The position numbers were made by a program, and so were the translations under genes. A stretch of 5,727 bases of DNA from Acidobacteriota bacterium (GTDB lineage Bacteria; Acidobacteriota; Blastocatellia; Pyrinomonadales; Pyrinomonadaceae): assembly GCA_003222835.1 (NCBI GenBank), contig QHXE01000023.1:1-5727 (forward strand). Direction: 5' to 3'. Shown here one piece after another: positions 1-5,520 of this stretch (position 1 is the stretch's first letter; each line of letters starts with the position of its first letter). The notes under the pieces are model-generated. The model saw nothing but the letters and a program-made list of their open reading frames with translations, was not told the DNA's origin and ran no database searches.

Positions 1-116
1 ACCAAACAGAGCAACAAAGCAGCCATCAGAACCAATGAAACTGCAAGCGTGAGCGCGAGCTGCGATTCCGATGCCGGAACTTTCAGGCGATGAAGAAATC
101 TCACGCGTATGCTCAT
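1..116 (-). CDS. N-terminus of a probable membrane-anchored protein (partial, runs off left edge)
   Basis: An open frame starts at ATG 116-114 and is still open at base 1, giving 38 complete codons. The product starts MSIRVRFLHRLKVPASE and then has a strongly hydrophobic run at about residues 20-38, rich in Leu, Ala and Val (LALTLAVSLVLMAALLLCL). A basic start followed by a hydrophobic helix fits a signal anchor or an N-in transmembrane segment. No clear Shine-Dalgarno sequence precedes the ATG. A competing frame starting at ATG 144 is also open to the left edge, but its product has no such organisation. The gene points the same way as the MPGP-like gene, with a gap of about 165 bp. I do not recognise the family and the function cannot be named from this fragment. 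Confidence 0.5.
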   Translation of the reverse strand, partial: MSIRVRFLHRLKVPASESQLALTLAVSLVLMAALLLCL

Positions 117-280
117 GGTCTGAGAAGGGCAATTTCGGTTCCATAGCGAAACAATCGCCACTATAGCGCAAGGACAACAATATGAGGTACTTATGCGTAA
201 CCTGGGGCGAGTGGGTTGGCGTACGACCGCAAAAAAATAGCTCTTTGTCCTGTGAATTTATCGAAAAATTCTAATTCTCT
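117..280. other. Intergenic region, locally AT-rich
   Basis: This gap separates two minus-strand genes. It holds an AT-rich 6-bp inverted repeat (GAATTT/AAATTC, 254-259 and 266-271) and a separate run of seven A on the plus strand near 233-239, which is a T run on the minus strand. The T run does not follow the hairpin directly, so this is a poor intrinsic terminator. A TATAGT hexamer on the minus strand (165-160) could be a -10 element for the gene at 116, but I see no matching -35 box. Confidence 0.3.
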
Positions 281-1186
281 TCAGACTCGGCCCAGGACCT
301 TCAGCAGCGCTTGATTCCAGCCGACAGCGCCAGGAAGATTGATTCTGGCGGCATTCGGAAGTCTTGAGAGGAGCTTCTTATCGAAGGAGTCAGAGCTCGG
401 GGACACGATGAAGGCTTGATCGCTCGCGGCTAACAACGTAAAGTCTTCGAAGGACGCCCCTACCGCGACGGATCGGACACGCGAACGAAGCGCTTCCCGA
501 TACACTCGCATCAGATAGCGGACAGCTTTACCTTCGTCGTTTCCCGAGCATAGCTCACAGAACGGCTCGAAACGCCGAATTTGCCAATGATGCTGACTGG
601 CTATCTTTTCAAACGGCGAAGCGGCTAAATCAGCATTTCCAGCAAAGAAGAAGCGCTCGCTGAATTCCCTTTCCCGAGATCCTTCCGCATTATGTTCGGT
701 CATGCCGGTGTTGCGGGCAATTTCTCGCGCGTTCATTTCCGCGTAGCGGACGACCTCCGCTCCTGCCTGTCTGGCAATATTTTCGATGGCTGCACCGGCC
801 TCCTGCGAGGAGCGGCCGAAAGGAACGCACAAATATCGGCCCACACGCTTCGCACCTTCGAGACGCATGCTAAAGTATGCATCAGGAATGAAGAGACCAC
901 CTCCGCCTTCGGTGATGAAAGGGTGAGCGTGGCCGATCTTGCGCCGCAGAGGTTCGAGCTCCGCACGCGTCCCGCGGCTAGAAAGCACCAGCGGCACGTT
1001 TCGTCTTTCGATCTCGCGCAGCGCCTCCGAGGCGGGCGGAGCTGCGCGAGTCGAGGAACCCAGCAGATTTGACGCCGTGAAGATGACCACCTGGGGCGCT
1101 AACACGTCGCCAGGAAGTTTAGCGCGAGTCCTGCGAATCCTCCCGTAAATCGACATAGGTAAGCGGTCACCCGCTGTCGCTGTCAC
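281..1186 (-). CDS. Mannosyl-3-phosphoglycerate phosphatase-like HAD protein with a degraded active site (probable pseudoenzyme)
   Basis: The 301-residue frame resembles the HAD-superfamily MPGP group. Those enzymes dephosphorylate mannosyl-3-phosphoglycerate to the compatible solute mannosylglycerate. Recognisable segments are VVIFT at 33-37, VPLVLSSRGTRAEL near 70-83, HPFITEGGGGLFIP (family norm HPFIxENGG), the E-x-A-x-xTGM segment near residues 155-162, a GNDEGKA segment with the expected lysine, and a C-terminal PGAVGWNQALL. The catalytic motif is lost. Where family members have FTDLDGT this protein has FTASNLL, so the nucleophile and acid/base aspartates become Ala38 and Asn40. The metal-binding GDSPND is GASFED (243-248). 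Phosphatase activity is therefore unlikely. The annotated start is GTG 1186. An in-frame ATG is at 1156-1154. The GTG, and the codons up to about residue 10, lie in the group II intron's domain VI, so the native N-terminus may be in a 5' exon outside the window. Neither start has a convincing Shine-Dalgarno sequence. Confidence 0.75.
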   Translation of the reverse strand: MTATAGDRLPMSIYGRIRRTRAKLPGDVLAPQVVIFTASNLLGSSTRAAPPASEALREIERRNVPLVLSSRGTRAELEPLRRKIGHAHPFITEGGGGLFIPDAYFSMRLEGAKRVGRYLCVPFGRSSQEAGAAIENIARQAGAEVVRYAEMNAREIARNTGMTEHNAEGSREREFSERFFFAGNADLAASPFEKIASQHHWQIRRFEPFCELCSGNDEGKAVRYLMRVYREALRSRVRSVAVGASFEDFTLLAASDQAFIVSPSSDSFDKKLLSRLPNAARINLPGAVGWNQALLKVLGRV

Positions 1187-1231
1187 ATCACCGTACGTAC
1201 GGGTCCGTATACGGCGATTCGGTAGGTTAAG
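1155..1231 (-). ncRNA. Group II intron 3' end: linker, domain V and domain VI
   Basis: The region directly follows the maturase stop codon (TAG 1234-1232). It contains domain V and then a hairpin AGCGG-GTGA-CCGCT (1175-1162) that fits the distal part of domain VI, with TTACCTAT next to the 3' splice junction. The branch-point adenosine should lie in this segment but I cannot single it out. The order stop codon, domain V, domain VI, exon is the normal one for maturase-encoding bacterial group II introns. Confidence 0.85.
1187..1218 (-). ncRNA. Group II intron domain V catalytic hairpin
   Basis: The 32 nt fold as a 9-bp lower stem (ATCGCCGTA with TACGGTGAT, including one G-U), a two-base CG bulge on the 3' side, a 4-bp upper stem TACG/CGTA and a four-base GACC loop. 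That is the domain V architecture with its conserved bulge. The catalytic triad would read CGC, as reported for group IIC introns, although the loop is not a GNRA tetraloop. On this basis the ribozyme core looks undamaged. The two neighbouring palindromes visible on the plus strand (1191-1202 and 1205-1214) are by-products of this hairpin. Confidence 0.85.
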
Positions 1232-2239
1232 CTACGGGCGCCTAGCTAAAGGGGGAATCCCGAGGGAGATAAAATAAGCGTTGGGCAGCGCGATAGCGAG
1301 GGCCGGGCTGTTAGCCAACTGCCACGGACCGTGGGCGCTGCCTGCCGTTTTAGCAGCAAGGTCCGTACCCACTCCCCGTTTCCGCAGTTCAGCAAATCGC
1401 TTCCTCCCGCGCTTCCACTGCTTCCAGATCGCCGACCGCAGTCGGCGCCTGGTCCACGCCTCAAGGCTTTGCAACACGCTCGGCATTTCGCAGTTGCCGA
1501 AATAGCCGATCCAGCCCCGTAAGTAGCGGGCCAGTTCCTCGGCCATCTGCTCGATGCTCACACCTCGCGTCCGACGCGTCAGCTCCCGGACTCGCTCCTT
1601 GAAGCGCACCACCGCTTTCGGCGCGATCCGCCGTTTTGGTGTCTCCGCGCTCGTGAAGCGGAACCCTAGGAACTTCCGCTCCCATGGCCGTGCCACCGCA
1701 CTCTTCTGCTCGTTCACCTTGAGCTTGAGCTTGGTAGTGATGAATCGCGTCAGGCTCTGCATCACCCGTTCCCCGGCTCGGCGGCTGCGAACGTAAATGT
1801 TGCTATCGTCCGCGTACCGCGCAAACCGAAGTCCGCGTCGCTCCAACTCGCGATCGAACTCGTCGAGCACGATGTTACTGAGCAAGGGCGACAAAGGTCC
1901 GCCTTGGGGCGTCCCTGCATCCACCGGACTCACCAGCCCGCCTTCCATCACGCCAGCTCGCAGGAACGCCCGAATGAGCTTCAGCAAGCGCTGGTCGCTG
2001 ACCCGCTCGGCGATCTTGGCCATCAGTTGGTCATGATTAACCCGGTCGAAAAATTTCTCCAAATCCAGGTCCACCACGAACCGATAACCTTCGGCGATGT
2101 ATTGTTGTGCTTGTTCCACCGCTTGATGCGCTGAGCGTCCGGGTCGAAACCCGTAGCTGTGTGGGGAAAACGTCCGGTCCCATCTGCGTTGCAGAACCTG
2201 CATTACCGCCTGCTGGATGAAACGATCCAACACTGTCGG
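1232..2239 (-). pseudogene. ltrA: Group II intron reverse transcriptase/maturase, C-terminal fragment
   Basis: Reading from GTG 2233 gives 333 residues that begin at VLDRFIQQAVMQVLQ, the middle of RT block 1-2 in intact maturases. The rest of the polymerase is present: SYGFRPGRSAHQAV, the catalytic DLDLEKFFD (Asp55), GTPQGGPLSPLLSN, YADD at 140-143, and the FLGF thumb start. The maturase (X) domain follows with YLRGWIGYFG, ending in ALPNAYFISLGIPPL. No HNH endonuclease domain follows. All polymerase residues I can check are intact, so damage is limited to the split. Translation from GTG 2233 would lack RT0/RT1. Upstream of 2240 the frame continues a few codons into the inserted element. Joined to the 5165-5520 fragment it rebuilds a 452-residue protein, a normal length for the family. 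Confidence 0.9.
2235..2239. repeat. Left attachment-site core GTCGG (attL)
   Basis: This is the left copy of the 5-bp direct repeat, in context AACACT-GTCGG-GACGATC. Bases to its left belong to the maturase (minus-strand codons VLDRF) and bases to its right to the element. The real 2-bp crossover dinucleotide of the serine recombinase must lie within or next to these bases. Confidence 0.8.
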
Positions 2240-2277
2240 GACGATCAGGGTTAACTACACTTAGCCACAGCGAGCAT

Positions 2278-2553
2278 TTGGGATGGGCGGAGATCCATCA
2301 TCCATTCCATCCCCTGCGTGGTCAGCGCTTCCAGGTGGTTAAGACGCGACGTATAGGTGGAGTGGACACGCTGATTCTTCGCGAGCCGGCACGCGGTAGT
2401 TTCAGCGTCGCACGCGAATGGACGGACTGGGCCGATCCCTCTCTCTACGACTCGCTCGACTTGCCGCTGCGGCGGCTGGATGCTGACTTGCTTCTTGAGT
2501 TGGCTGTCTTGTTAGAGAAACTCACCTCTAAACCCAAAAAAGGGCTTGCATAA
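2278..2553 (+). CDS. DUF5372-like small protein; 5' end probably completed only in the circular element
   Basis: The 91 residues from TTG 2278 resemble the DUF5372 family: HHPFHPLRGQRF (7-18), a basic strand-like stretch with GVDTLILREPARGSF, REWTDWADPS (46-55), and a Leu-rich C-terminal helix (LDADLLLELAVLLEKL). The molecular function is unknown. The integrated copy has a poor start, TTG with only a weak AGCGAG upstream. The same frame is open leftward across the core to a TGA at 2218-2220 without an ATG or GTG. When the element ends are joined at GTCGG, this frame fuses to ATG 5154 with its GGAGGTG site, giving a 109-residue protein that starts MKLPSGRSG. I therefore regard 2278 as a fallback start. 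The stop TAA is followed by about 50 bp before the DUF6788-like gene. Confidence 0.75.
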   Translation: MGWAEIHHPFHPLRGQRFQVVKTRRIGGVDTLILREPARGSFSVAREWTDWADPSLYDSLDLPLRRLDADLLLELAVLLEKLTSKPKKGLA

Positions 2554-2559
2554 TGAACC

Positions 2560-2597
2560 GGTCTCGAATATCATCAGACCAGTTATTTACGTGGTCC
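2560..2597 (+). promoter_or_regulatory. Overlapping short inverted repeats between the DUF5372-like and DUF6788-like genes
   Basis: The 51-bp gap contains GGTCT (2560-2564), AGACCA (2576-2581) and TGGTC (2592-2596). The middle copy can pair with either the first (GGTCT/AGACC) or the last (GACCA/TGGTC), so two short hairpins would be mutually exclusive. The stretch is more AT-rich than the flanking genes. It could be an operator or a weak attenuator-like element. Stems of only 5 bp could also be chance. Confidence 0.25.
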
Positions 2598-2604
2598 GAT
2601 AGGC

Positions 2605-2937
2605 ATGACAAAAAAACCCACGTATGCTTTGAAAAAGCGCCGCCAAGCCCTGCGGCGCAAACTTCCCTCTCTGGTAGCCATCCTCCGCGGCTCTCTTATC
2701 GAACGCTACAAGCGCTGTGGCAAGCCTGGCTGCAAGTGCGCCAAGGGGCGCGGTCACGGCCCCAAGTACTACCTGTCGGTAAGCTATCCCCGTTTGCGCC
2801 CGCAAATGGATTATGTGCCGCAGGAGTTTCACGCCCAGACCGGGAAGTTTCTTGCCAATTATCAGCGCGCGCGAGAGATCTTAGAGGAAATCTGCGAGAT
2901 CAATCGCGAACTACTGCGCCGGCGAGAGGCGCTCTGA
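2605..2937 (+). CDS. DUF6788-like small cysteine-containing protein
   Basis: The 110-residue protein matches my memory of the DUF6788 family, often encoded next to recombinases. It has a very basic N-terminus (KKRRQALRRKL, 10-20) and a conserved-looking core RGSLIERYKRCGKPGCKC (28-45). GHGPKYYLS (50-58), YVP (70-72) and a C-terminal helix with INRELLRRREAL follow. Cys38, Cys43, Cys45 and His51 could form a small metal site, and the positive charge suggests nucleic acid contact. Both points are inference. The start is ATG 2605 with a weak TAGG-type site. It ends with TGA overlapping the GAGGA site of the next ORF at 2947, which supports one operon with the recombinase. A role as a recombinase accessory or directionality factor is possible but unproven. 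Confidence 0.75.
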   Translation: MTKKPTYALKKRRQALRRKLPSLVAILRGSLIERYKRCGKPGCKCAKGRGHGPKYYLSVSYPRLRPQMDYVPQEFHAQTGKFLANYQRAREILEEICEINRELLRRREAL

Positions 2938-2946
2938 GGAATCGCG

Positions 2947-3543
2947 ATGAGCGAAATGTGTTCCTCGCTCTTCGTACCCATCGATCCGGAATCGGGAGGC
3001 GTCCTCCTCGCCAATATGCTCGAGGCCTGGCTCGACGCCCGAGCGGACTTCCTGACCATCGCGGAGGTGGCCGATGAACTCGAAGATCACAGAACAGCAT
3101 CAGAGCAAACCTGCCTACATTTATCTGCGCCAGTCGACCCCGGCTCAAGTCCTTCACCATCAGGAGAGCACGGAACGCCAGTATGCACTGCGGCAGAAGG
3201 CACTGGAATTGGGCTGGAGCGAAGCCACGGTCCGCACACTCGATCGCGACCTGGGAATATCGGGTGCGCAGACGACCGGACGCACGGATTTCAAGACCTT
3301 GGTCGCGGATGTTTCGATGGGGCAAGTGGGAGCCGTGTTTGCTCTGGAAGTTTCGCGACTGGCACGCTCGAATGCCGACTGGTATCGACTGCTGGAGTTG
3401 TGCGCACTGACCCAGACGCTGGTGATCGACGAAGATGGCTGCTACGATCCAGCGGATTTCAACGACGGACTGTTGTTGGGGCTCAAAGGAACCATGGCGC
3501 AAGCGGAGTTGCACTTTCTACGCGCGCGCCTCCTCGGCGGTAA
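2947..3543 (+). CDS. Uncertain small ORF overlapping the recombinase start; only the first ~43 codons look coding
   Basis: ATG 2947 has a good ribosome-binding site (GAGGA 2936-2940, 6-nt spacing) and is in the same frame as the DUF6788-like gene. From 2947 to 3075 I count G or C at the third position in 34 of 43 codons, against 18 of 43 at the second position, a real coding signature. The product starts MSEMCSSLFVPIDPESGG and continues LEAWLDARADFLTIAEVADELEDH. After about 3076 the signature moves to the recombinase frame, although this frame stays open to 3543. The candidates are a short gene that has lost its stop, a small overlapping leader coupled to recombinase translation, or an N-terminal extension of the recombinase split off by a frameshift. 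I do not recognise the sequence. Confidence 0.35.
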   Translation: MSEMCSSLFVPIDPESGGVLLANMLEAWLDARADFLTIAEVADELEDHRTASEQTCLHLSAPVDPGSSPSPSGEHGTPVCTAAEGTGIGLERSHGPHTRSRPGNIGCADDRTHGFQDLGRGCFDGASGSRVCSGSFATGTLECRLVSTAGVVRTDPDAGDRRRWLLRSSGFQRRTVVGAQRNHGASGVALSTRAPPRR

Positions 3544-5131
3544 GTTCAACAAAGCAAAAAAAGGTGAGCTGCGATTTCCACTCCCCGTCGGTTTCTGCTA
3601 CGACGACCAAGGGCGTATCATCCTCGATCCCGATGAAGAAGTACGAGGCGCAGTGGCCTTGGTGTTCCGCCTGTTTCGCGAAACGGGCAGTGCCTACGGA
3701 GTGGTGCATCAGTTCACACAACGTGGGCTGCGCTTTCCGAAACGCGCTTATGGTGGAGCTTGGAACGGCAGCATCGTTTGGGGGCGGCTGTCTCACGGGC
3801 GTGTGCTCGGCATGCTCAGGAATCCATCTTATGCGGGGATGTATGTCTTTGGTCGTTATCAGTATCGGAGGGAGATCAGTCCCGAAGGTGAAATTCGCAA
3901 GCGCATGCAGGCGGTGGCCATGCCCGCTTGGCGCGTCAGCTTGAAACAACACCATGAGGGGTATATCACTTGGGAAGAGTTTTTGGAGCATGCCAAGCAG
4001 ATGGAGAAAAACCGCACGAACGGTGAAGAAACGCTGTTGAGTGGCCCGGCGCGCGAAGGCTCGGCCTTGCTGCAAGGACTGCTCTTGTGCGGTCACTGTG
4101 GGCGCGCACTGACCGTGCGTTACACCGGCAACGGCGGCATTTATCCAACGTATCTCTGCAGCTGGTTACGCCGTGAAGGCTTGGCCACCAAAGATTGCAT
4201 GAGTTTTCGTTGTGATCTGCTGGACGCTGCCGTTTCCGAGCAAGTGCTGAAGGCCTTGCAGCCAGCCGAACTCGAACTCGCGTTGGCAGCTCTGCGGGAG
4301 CTGGAGTCACGCGATCAAGCGATTATGCGCCAGTGGCAGATGCGGCTCGAACGCGCTGAATATGAAGTCGCACTCGCCGAGCGGCGCTATCAAGAAGTTG
4401 ATCCCTCCAATCGTCTGGTAGCAGGCACGCTGGAGCATCGTTGGAATGATGCGCTGGTTCACTTGGAAGATCTGAAAAAGCAAGCTGCGGAATTTCAACG
4501 GCAAGAGGCACGCATCATTACACCAGAGCAAAAAGCTAAAGTTCTGGCACTGGCGAAGGATTTCCCATGTCTCTGGCACGCTCCCAGCACACACGACAAG
4601 GACCGCAAGCGGATGTTGCGGCTGCTGGTCAAAGATATCACCGTCGAGAAATTAGCCGAGCCAAGGCAACTCTCGGTTCACATCCGCTGGCACGGCGGCG
4701 CCTCGACCGATCTCTCCGTGTCACTCCCACCCAAAGCTGCAGACCAGTTCCGTTACCCTTCCGCGATTGTCGATCGCGTTCGCGAGTTGGCACACAACCA
4801 ACTCGATGCGCAGATCGCCGATCAACTTAATCGGGAAGATCATGTCAGTGCCAAGGGTAAACCGTACACCGTGCCCATCATTCGCTGGATTCGTTGGCGT
4901 TATCAGATCCCGGCGCCCCCACTCAAGAAACCCGAGGAGCTTACCGTGAAACAAGTCGCCAAACAGTTCGGTGTTGGTGAAGGTGTGGTCTACTACTGGA
5001 TCGAGCACAACGTGATCCACACACGTCGGCTTAACGGCGGGATGCCATACTGGATTACACTCAATGCAGAGGACGAAAAAAAACTTCGAGACTGGGTGCG
5101 CAACTCAAGCAGGATCCATACGGTATCCTGA
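3074..5131 (+). CDS. Large serine recombinase (site-specific integrase of the element)
   Basis: The 685-residue protein catalyses DNA strand exchange through a 5'-phosphoserine intermediate. The resolvase domain covers about residues 14-160: YIYLRQST with catalytic Ser21 and Arg19, EVSRLARS (Arg95 and Arg98), and MAQAELHFLRARL (Glu145, Arg150). A recombinase domain follows at about 168-265 (PVGFCYDD to LRNPSYAGMYVFGR). A zinc ribbon has Cys339, Cys342, Cys362 and Cys375. A coiled coil spans about 395-480. The C-terminus adds a helix-turn-helix-like stretch (NREDHVSAKGKPYTV) and a MerR/excisionase-like segment from residue 623 (LTVKQVAKQFGVGEGVVYYW). ATG 3074 is chosen because GGAGGTG (3063-3069) precedes it at ideal spacing and the conserved domain starts 14 residues in. 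No disabling mutation is visible. It lies 22 bp before the ATG at the element's right end. Confidence 0.93.
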   Translation: MNSKITEQHQSKPAYIYLRQSTPAQVLHHQESTERQYALRQKALELGWSEATVRTLDRDLGISGAQTTGRTDFKTLVADVSMGQVGAVFALEVSRLARSNADWYRLLELCALTQTLVIDEDGCYDPADFNDGLLLGLKGTMAQAELHFLRARLLGGKFNKAKKGELRFPLPVGFCYDDQGRIILDPDEEVRGAVALVFRLFRETGSAYGVVHQFTQRGLRFPKRAYGGAWNGSIVWGRLSHGRVLGMLRNPSYAGMYVFGRYQYRREISPEGEIRKRMQAVAMPAWRVSLKQHHEGYITWEEFLEHAKQMEKNRTNGEETLLSGPAREGSALLQGLLLCGHCGRALTVRYTGNGGIYPTYLCSWLRREGLATKDCMSFRCDLLDAAVSEQVLKALQPAELELALAALRELESRDQAIMRQWQMRLERAEYEVALAERRYQEVDPSNRLVAGTLEHRWNDALVHLEDLKKQAAEFQRQEARIITPEQKAKVLALAKDFPCLWHAPSTHDKDRKRMLRLLVKDITVEKLAEPRQLSVHIRWHGGASTDLSVSLPPKAADQFRYPSAIVDRVRELAHNQLDAQIADQLNREDHVSAKGKPYTVPIIRWIRWRYQIPAPPLKKPEELTVKQVAKQFGVGEGVVYYWIEHNVIHTRRLNGGMPYWITLNAEDEKKLRDWVRNSSRIHTVS

Positions 5132-5142
5132 AAGCGGTTGGT

Positions 5143-5156
5143 GGAGGTGCATTATG
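5143..5156 (+). promoter_or_regulatory. Orphan ribosome-binding site and ATG at the right end of the element
   Basis: GGAGGTG (5143-5149), four bases and ATG (5154-5156) repeat exactly the heptamer and spacing seen before the recombinase gene. The ATG is nine bases from the GTCGG core and has no element gene after it in the integrated state, only antisense maturase sequence. Joined to the left end of the element it becomes the start of the DUF5372-like gene. The same bases supply the stop codon (TAA 5154-5152, minus) of the truncated maturase N-terminal frame. Confidence 0.7.
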
Positions 5157-5164
5157 AAATTACC

Positions 5165-5169
5165 GTCGG
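5165..5169. repeat. Right attachment-site core GTCGG (attR)
   Basis: This is the right copy of the 5-bp direct repeat, in context AATTACC-GTCGG-TATGCCG. Bases to the left are the element, and bases to the right are the maturase (minus-strand codons MLGIP). Confidence 0.8.
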
Positions 5170-5520
5170 TATGCCGAGCATTCGGTACTCTCCCGGTTTG
5201 TCCCTCTTCGGAATGGGATGTTGGCGAACCGGCAGAGGCCGATAGGTGTCCTCTTTCAGCTCTTGTTGCAGTCGATCCAACTGCTGGTGCAGTTGCGCTT
5301 CAAAAGTCTGCAGAGTCTGCCCATCTACTCCTCCACTTCCCCGGTTCTCGTTCACCTTCTCCCAGGCCATCTCCAGATTCTTCCGCTTGTACACCTTGTC
5401 GATTAAGGAATGGACCTTCTTGGCACCCGTCAGGTTGATCCAATCCACCAGTCTCCTCAGACGAGAGCGTACGGGTTTTTCGCTAAAGGAACTGTTCCTA
5501 CCTCCCTCATCCTTACTCAT
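5165..5520 (-). pseudogene. ltrA: Group II intron reverse transcriptase/maturase, N-terminal fragment
   Basis: The frame from ATG 5520 (start MSKDEGGRN) contains the RT0/RT1 region: KVHSLIDKVYKRKNLEMAWE, VNENRGSGGVDG, YRPLPVRQHPIPKRDK and GEYRMLGIPT. It then enters the inserted element and stops after three non-family residues or fewer (TAA 5154-5152). ATG 5520 is preferred over GTG 5589, which is also in frame, because AAAGGAAACCAG precedes it with good spacing and the extra upstream residues would be encoded by intron RNA sequence. The fragment holds 119 codons of the intact 452-residue maturase. It lacks the polymerase catalytic residues and cannot act alone. Confidence 0.9.

Larger units (their letters stand above)
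2235..5169 (+). mobile_element. Large-serine-recombinase integrative element inserted in the intron maturase gene
   Basis: The unit is 2,930 bp plus one extra copy of the 5-bp core. It carries DUF5372-like, DUF6788-like, small-ORF and serine recombinase genes on the plus strand, antisense to the interrupted maturase. Both borders share GTCGG, or AC(T/C)GTCGG if one mismatch is allowed. Collapsing them to one copy restores the maturase codons for LGIPTVLDR in frame, which fixes the borders to within the repeat. I see no terminal inverted repeats and no DDE transposase. A short shared core with a large serine recombinase fits conservative attB x attP recombination rather than transposition with target duplication. 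The three-gene association is one I remember from other bacterial genomes. Whether this element type has a formal name I cannot say. Confidence 0.88.

Noticed and set aside
1..144. Alternative minus-strand frame starting at ATG 144
   Set aside because: It is open to the edge but has no hydrophobic or other organised pattern, while the frame from ATG 116 has a basic start followed by a transmembrane-like helix.
233..271. AT-rich hairpin plus T run (minus strand) as a terminator of the MPGP-like gene
   Set aside because: The stem is only 6 AT-rich pairs and the T run is about 14 bases away, so it does not fit an intrinsic terminator.
692..1072. 126-codon plus-strand ORF
   Set aside because: It is antisense to the MPGP-like gene, whose full-length family similarity shows that the minus strand is coding.
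1191..1214. Two adjacent perfect palindromes (12 bp and 10 bp) that look like operator or restriction-type sites
   Set aside because: Both are explained as halves of the group II intron domain V hairpin on the minus strand.
2553..3077. 174-codon plus-strand ORF starting at the TAATGA overlap after the DUF5372-like gene
   Set aside because: It runs through the DUF6788-like gene in another frame and gives an Arg/Pro/Ser-rich product typical of a shadow frame.
3518..4096. Long minus-strand ORFs inside the recombinase gene
   Set aside because: They are antisense to well-conserved resolvase and recombinase domains and show no recognisable protein features.
2235..5169. GTCGG repeats as a 5-bp target-site duplication of a DDE transposon
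   Set aside because: No DDE transposase or terminal inverted repeats are present, and the encoded enzyme is a large serine recombinase, which recombines at a shared core. The repeat alone cannot separate the two, but the gene content favours an att core.
5154..5438. 94-codon plus-strand ORF starting from the strong site at the right end of the element
   Set aside because: After the core it is only the antisense of the conserved maturase N-terminal coding sequence, so it is a by-product of insertion. The start itself is kept as a real signal.
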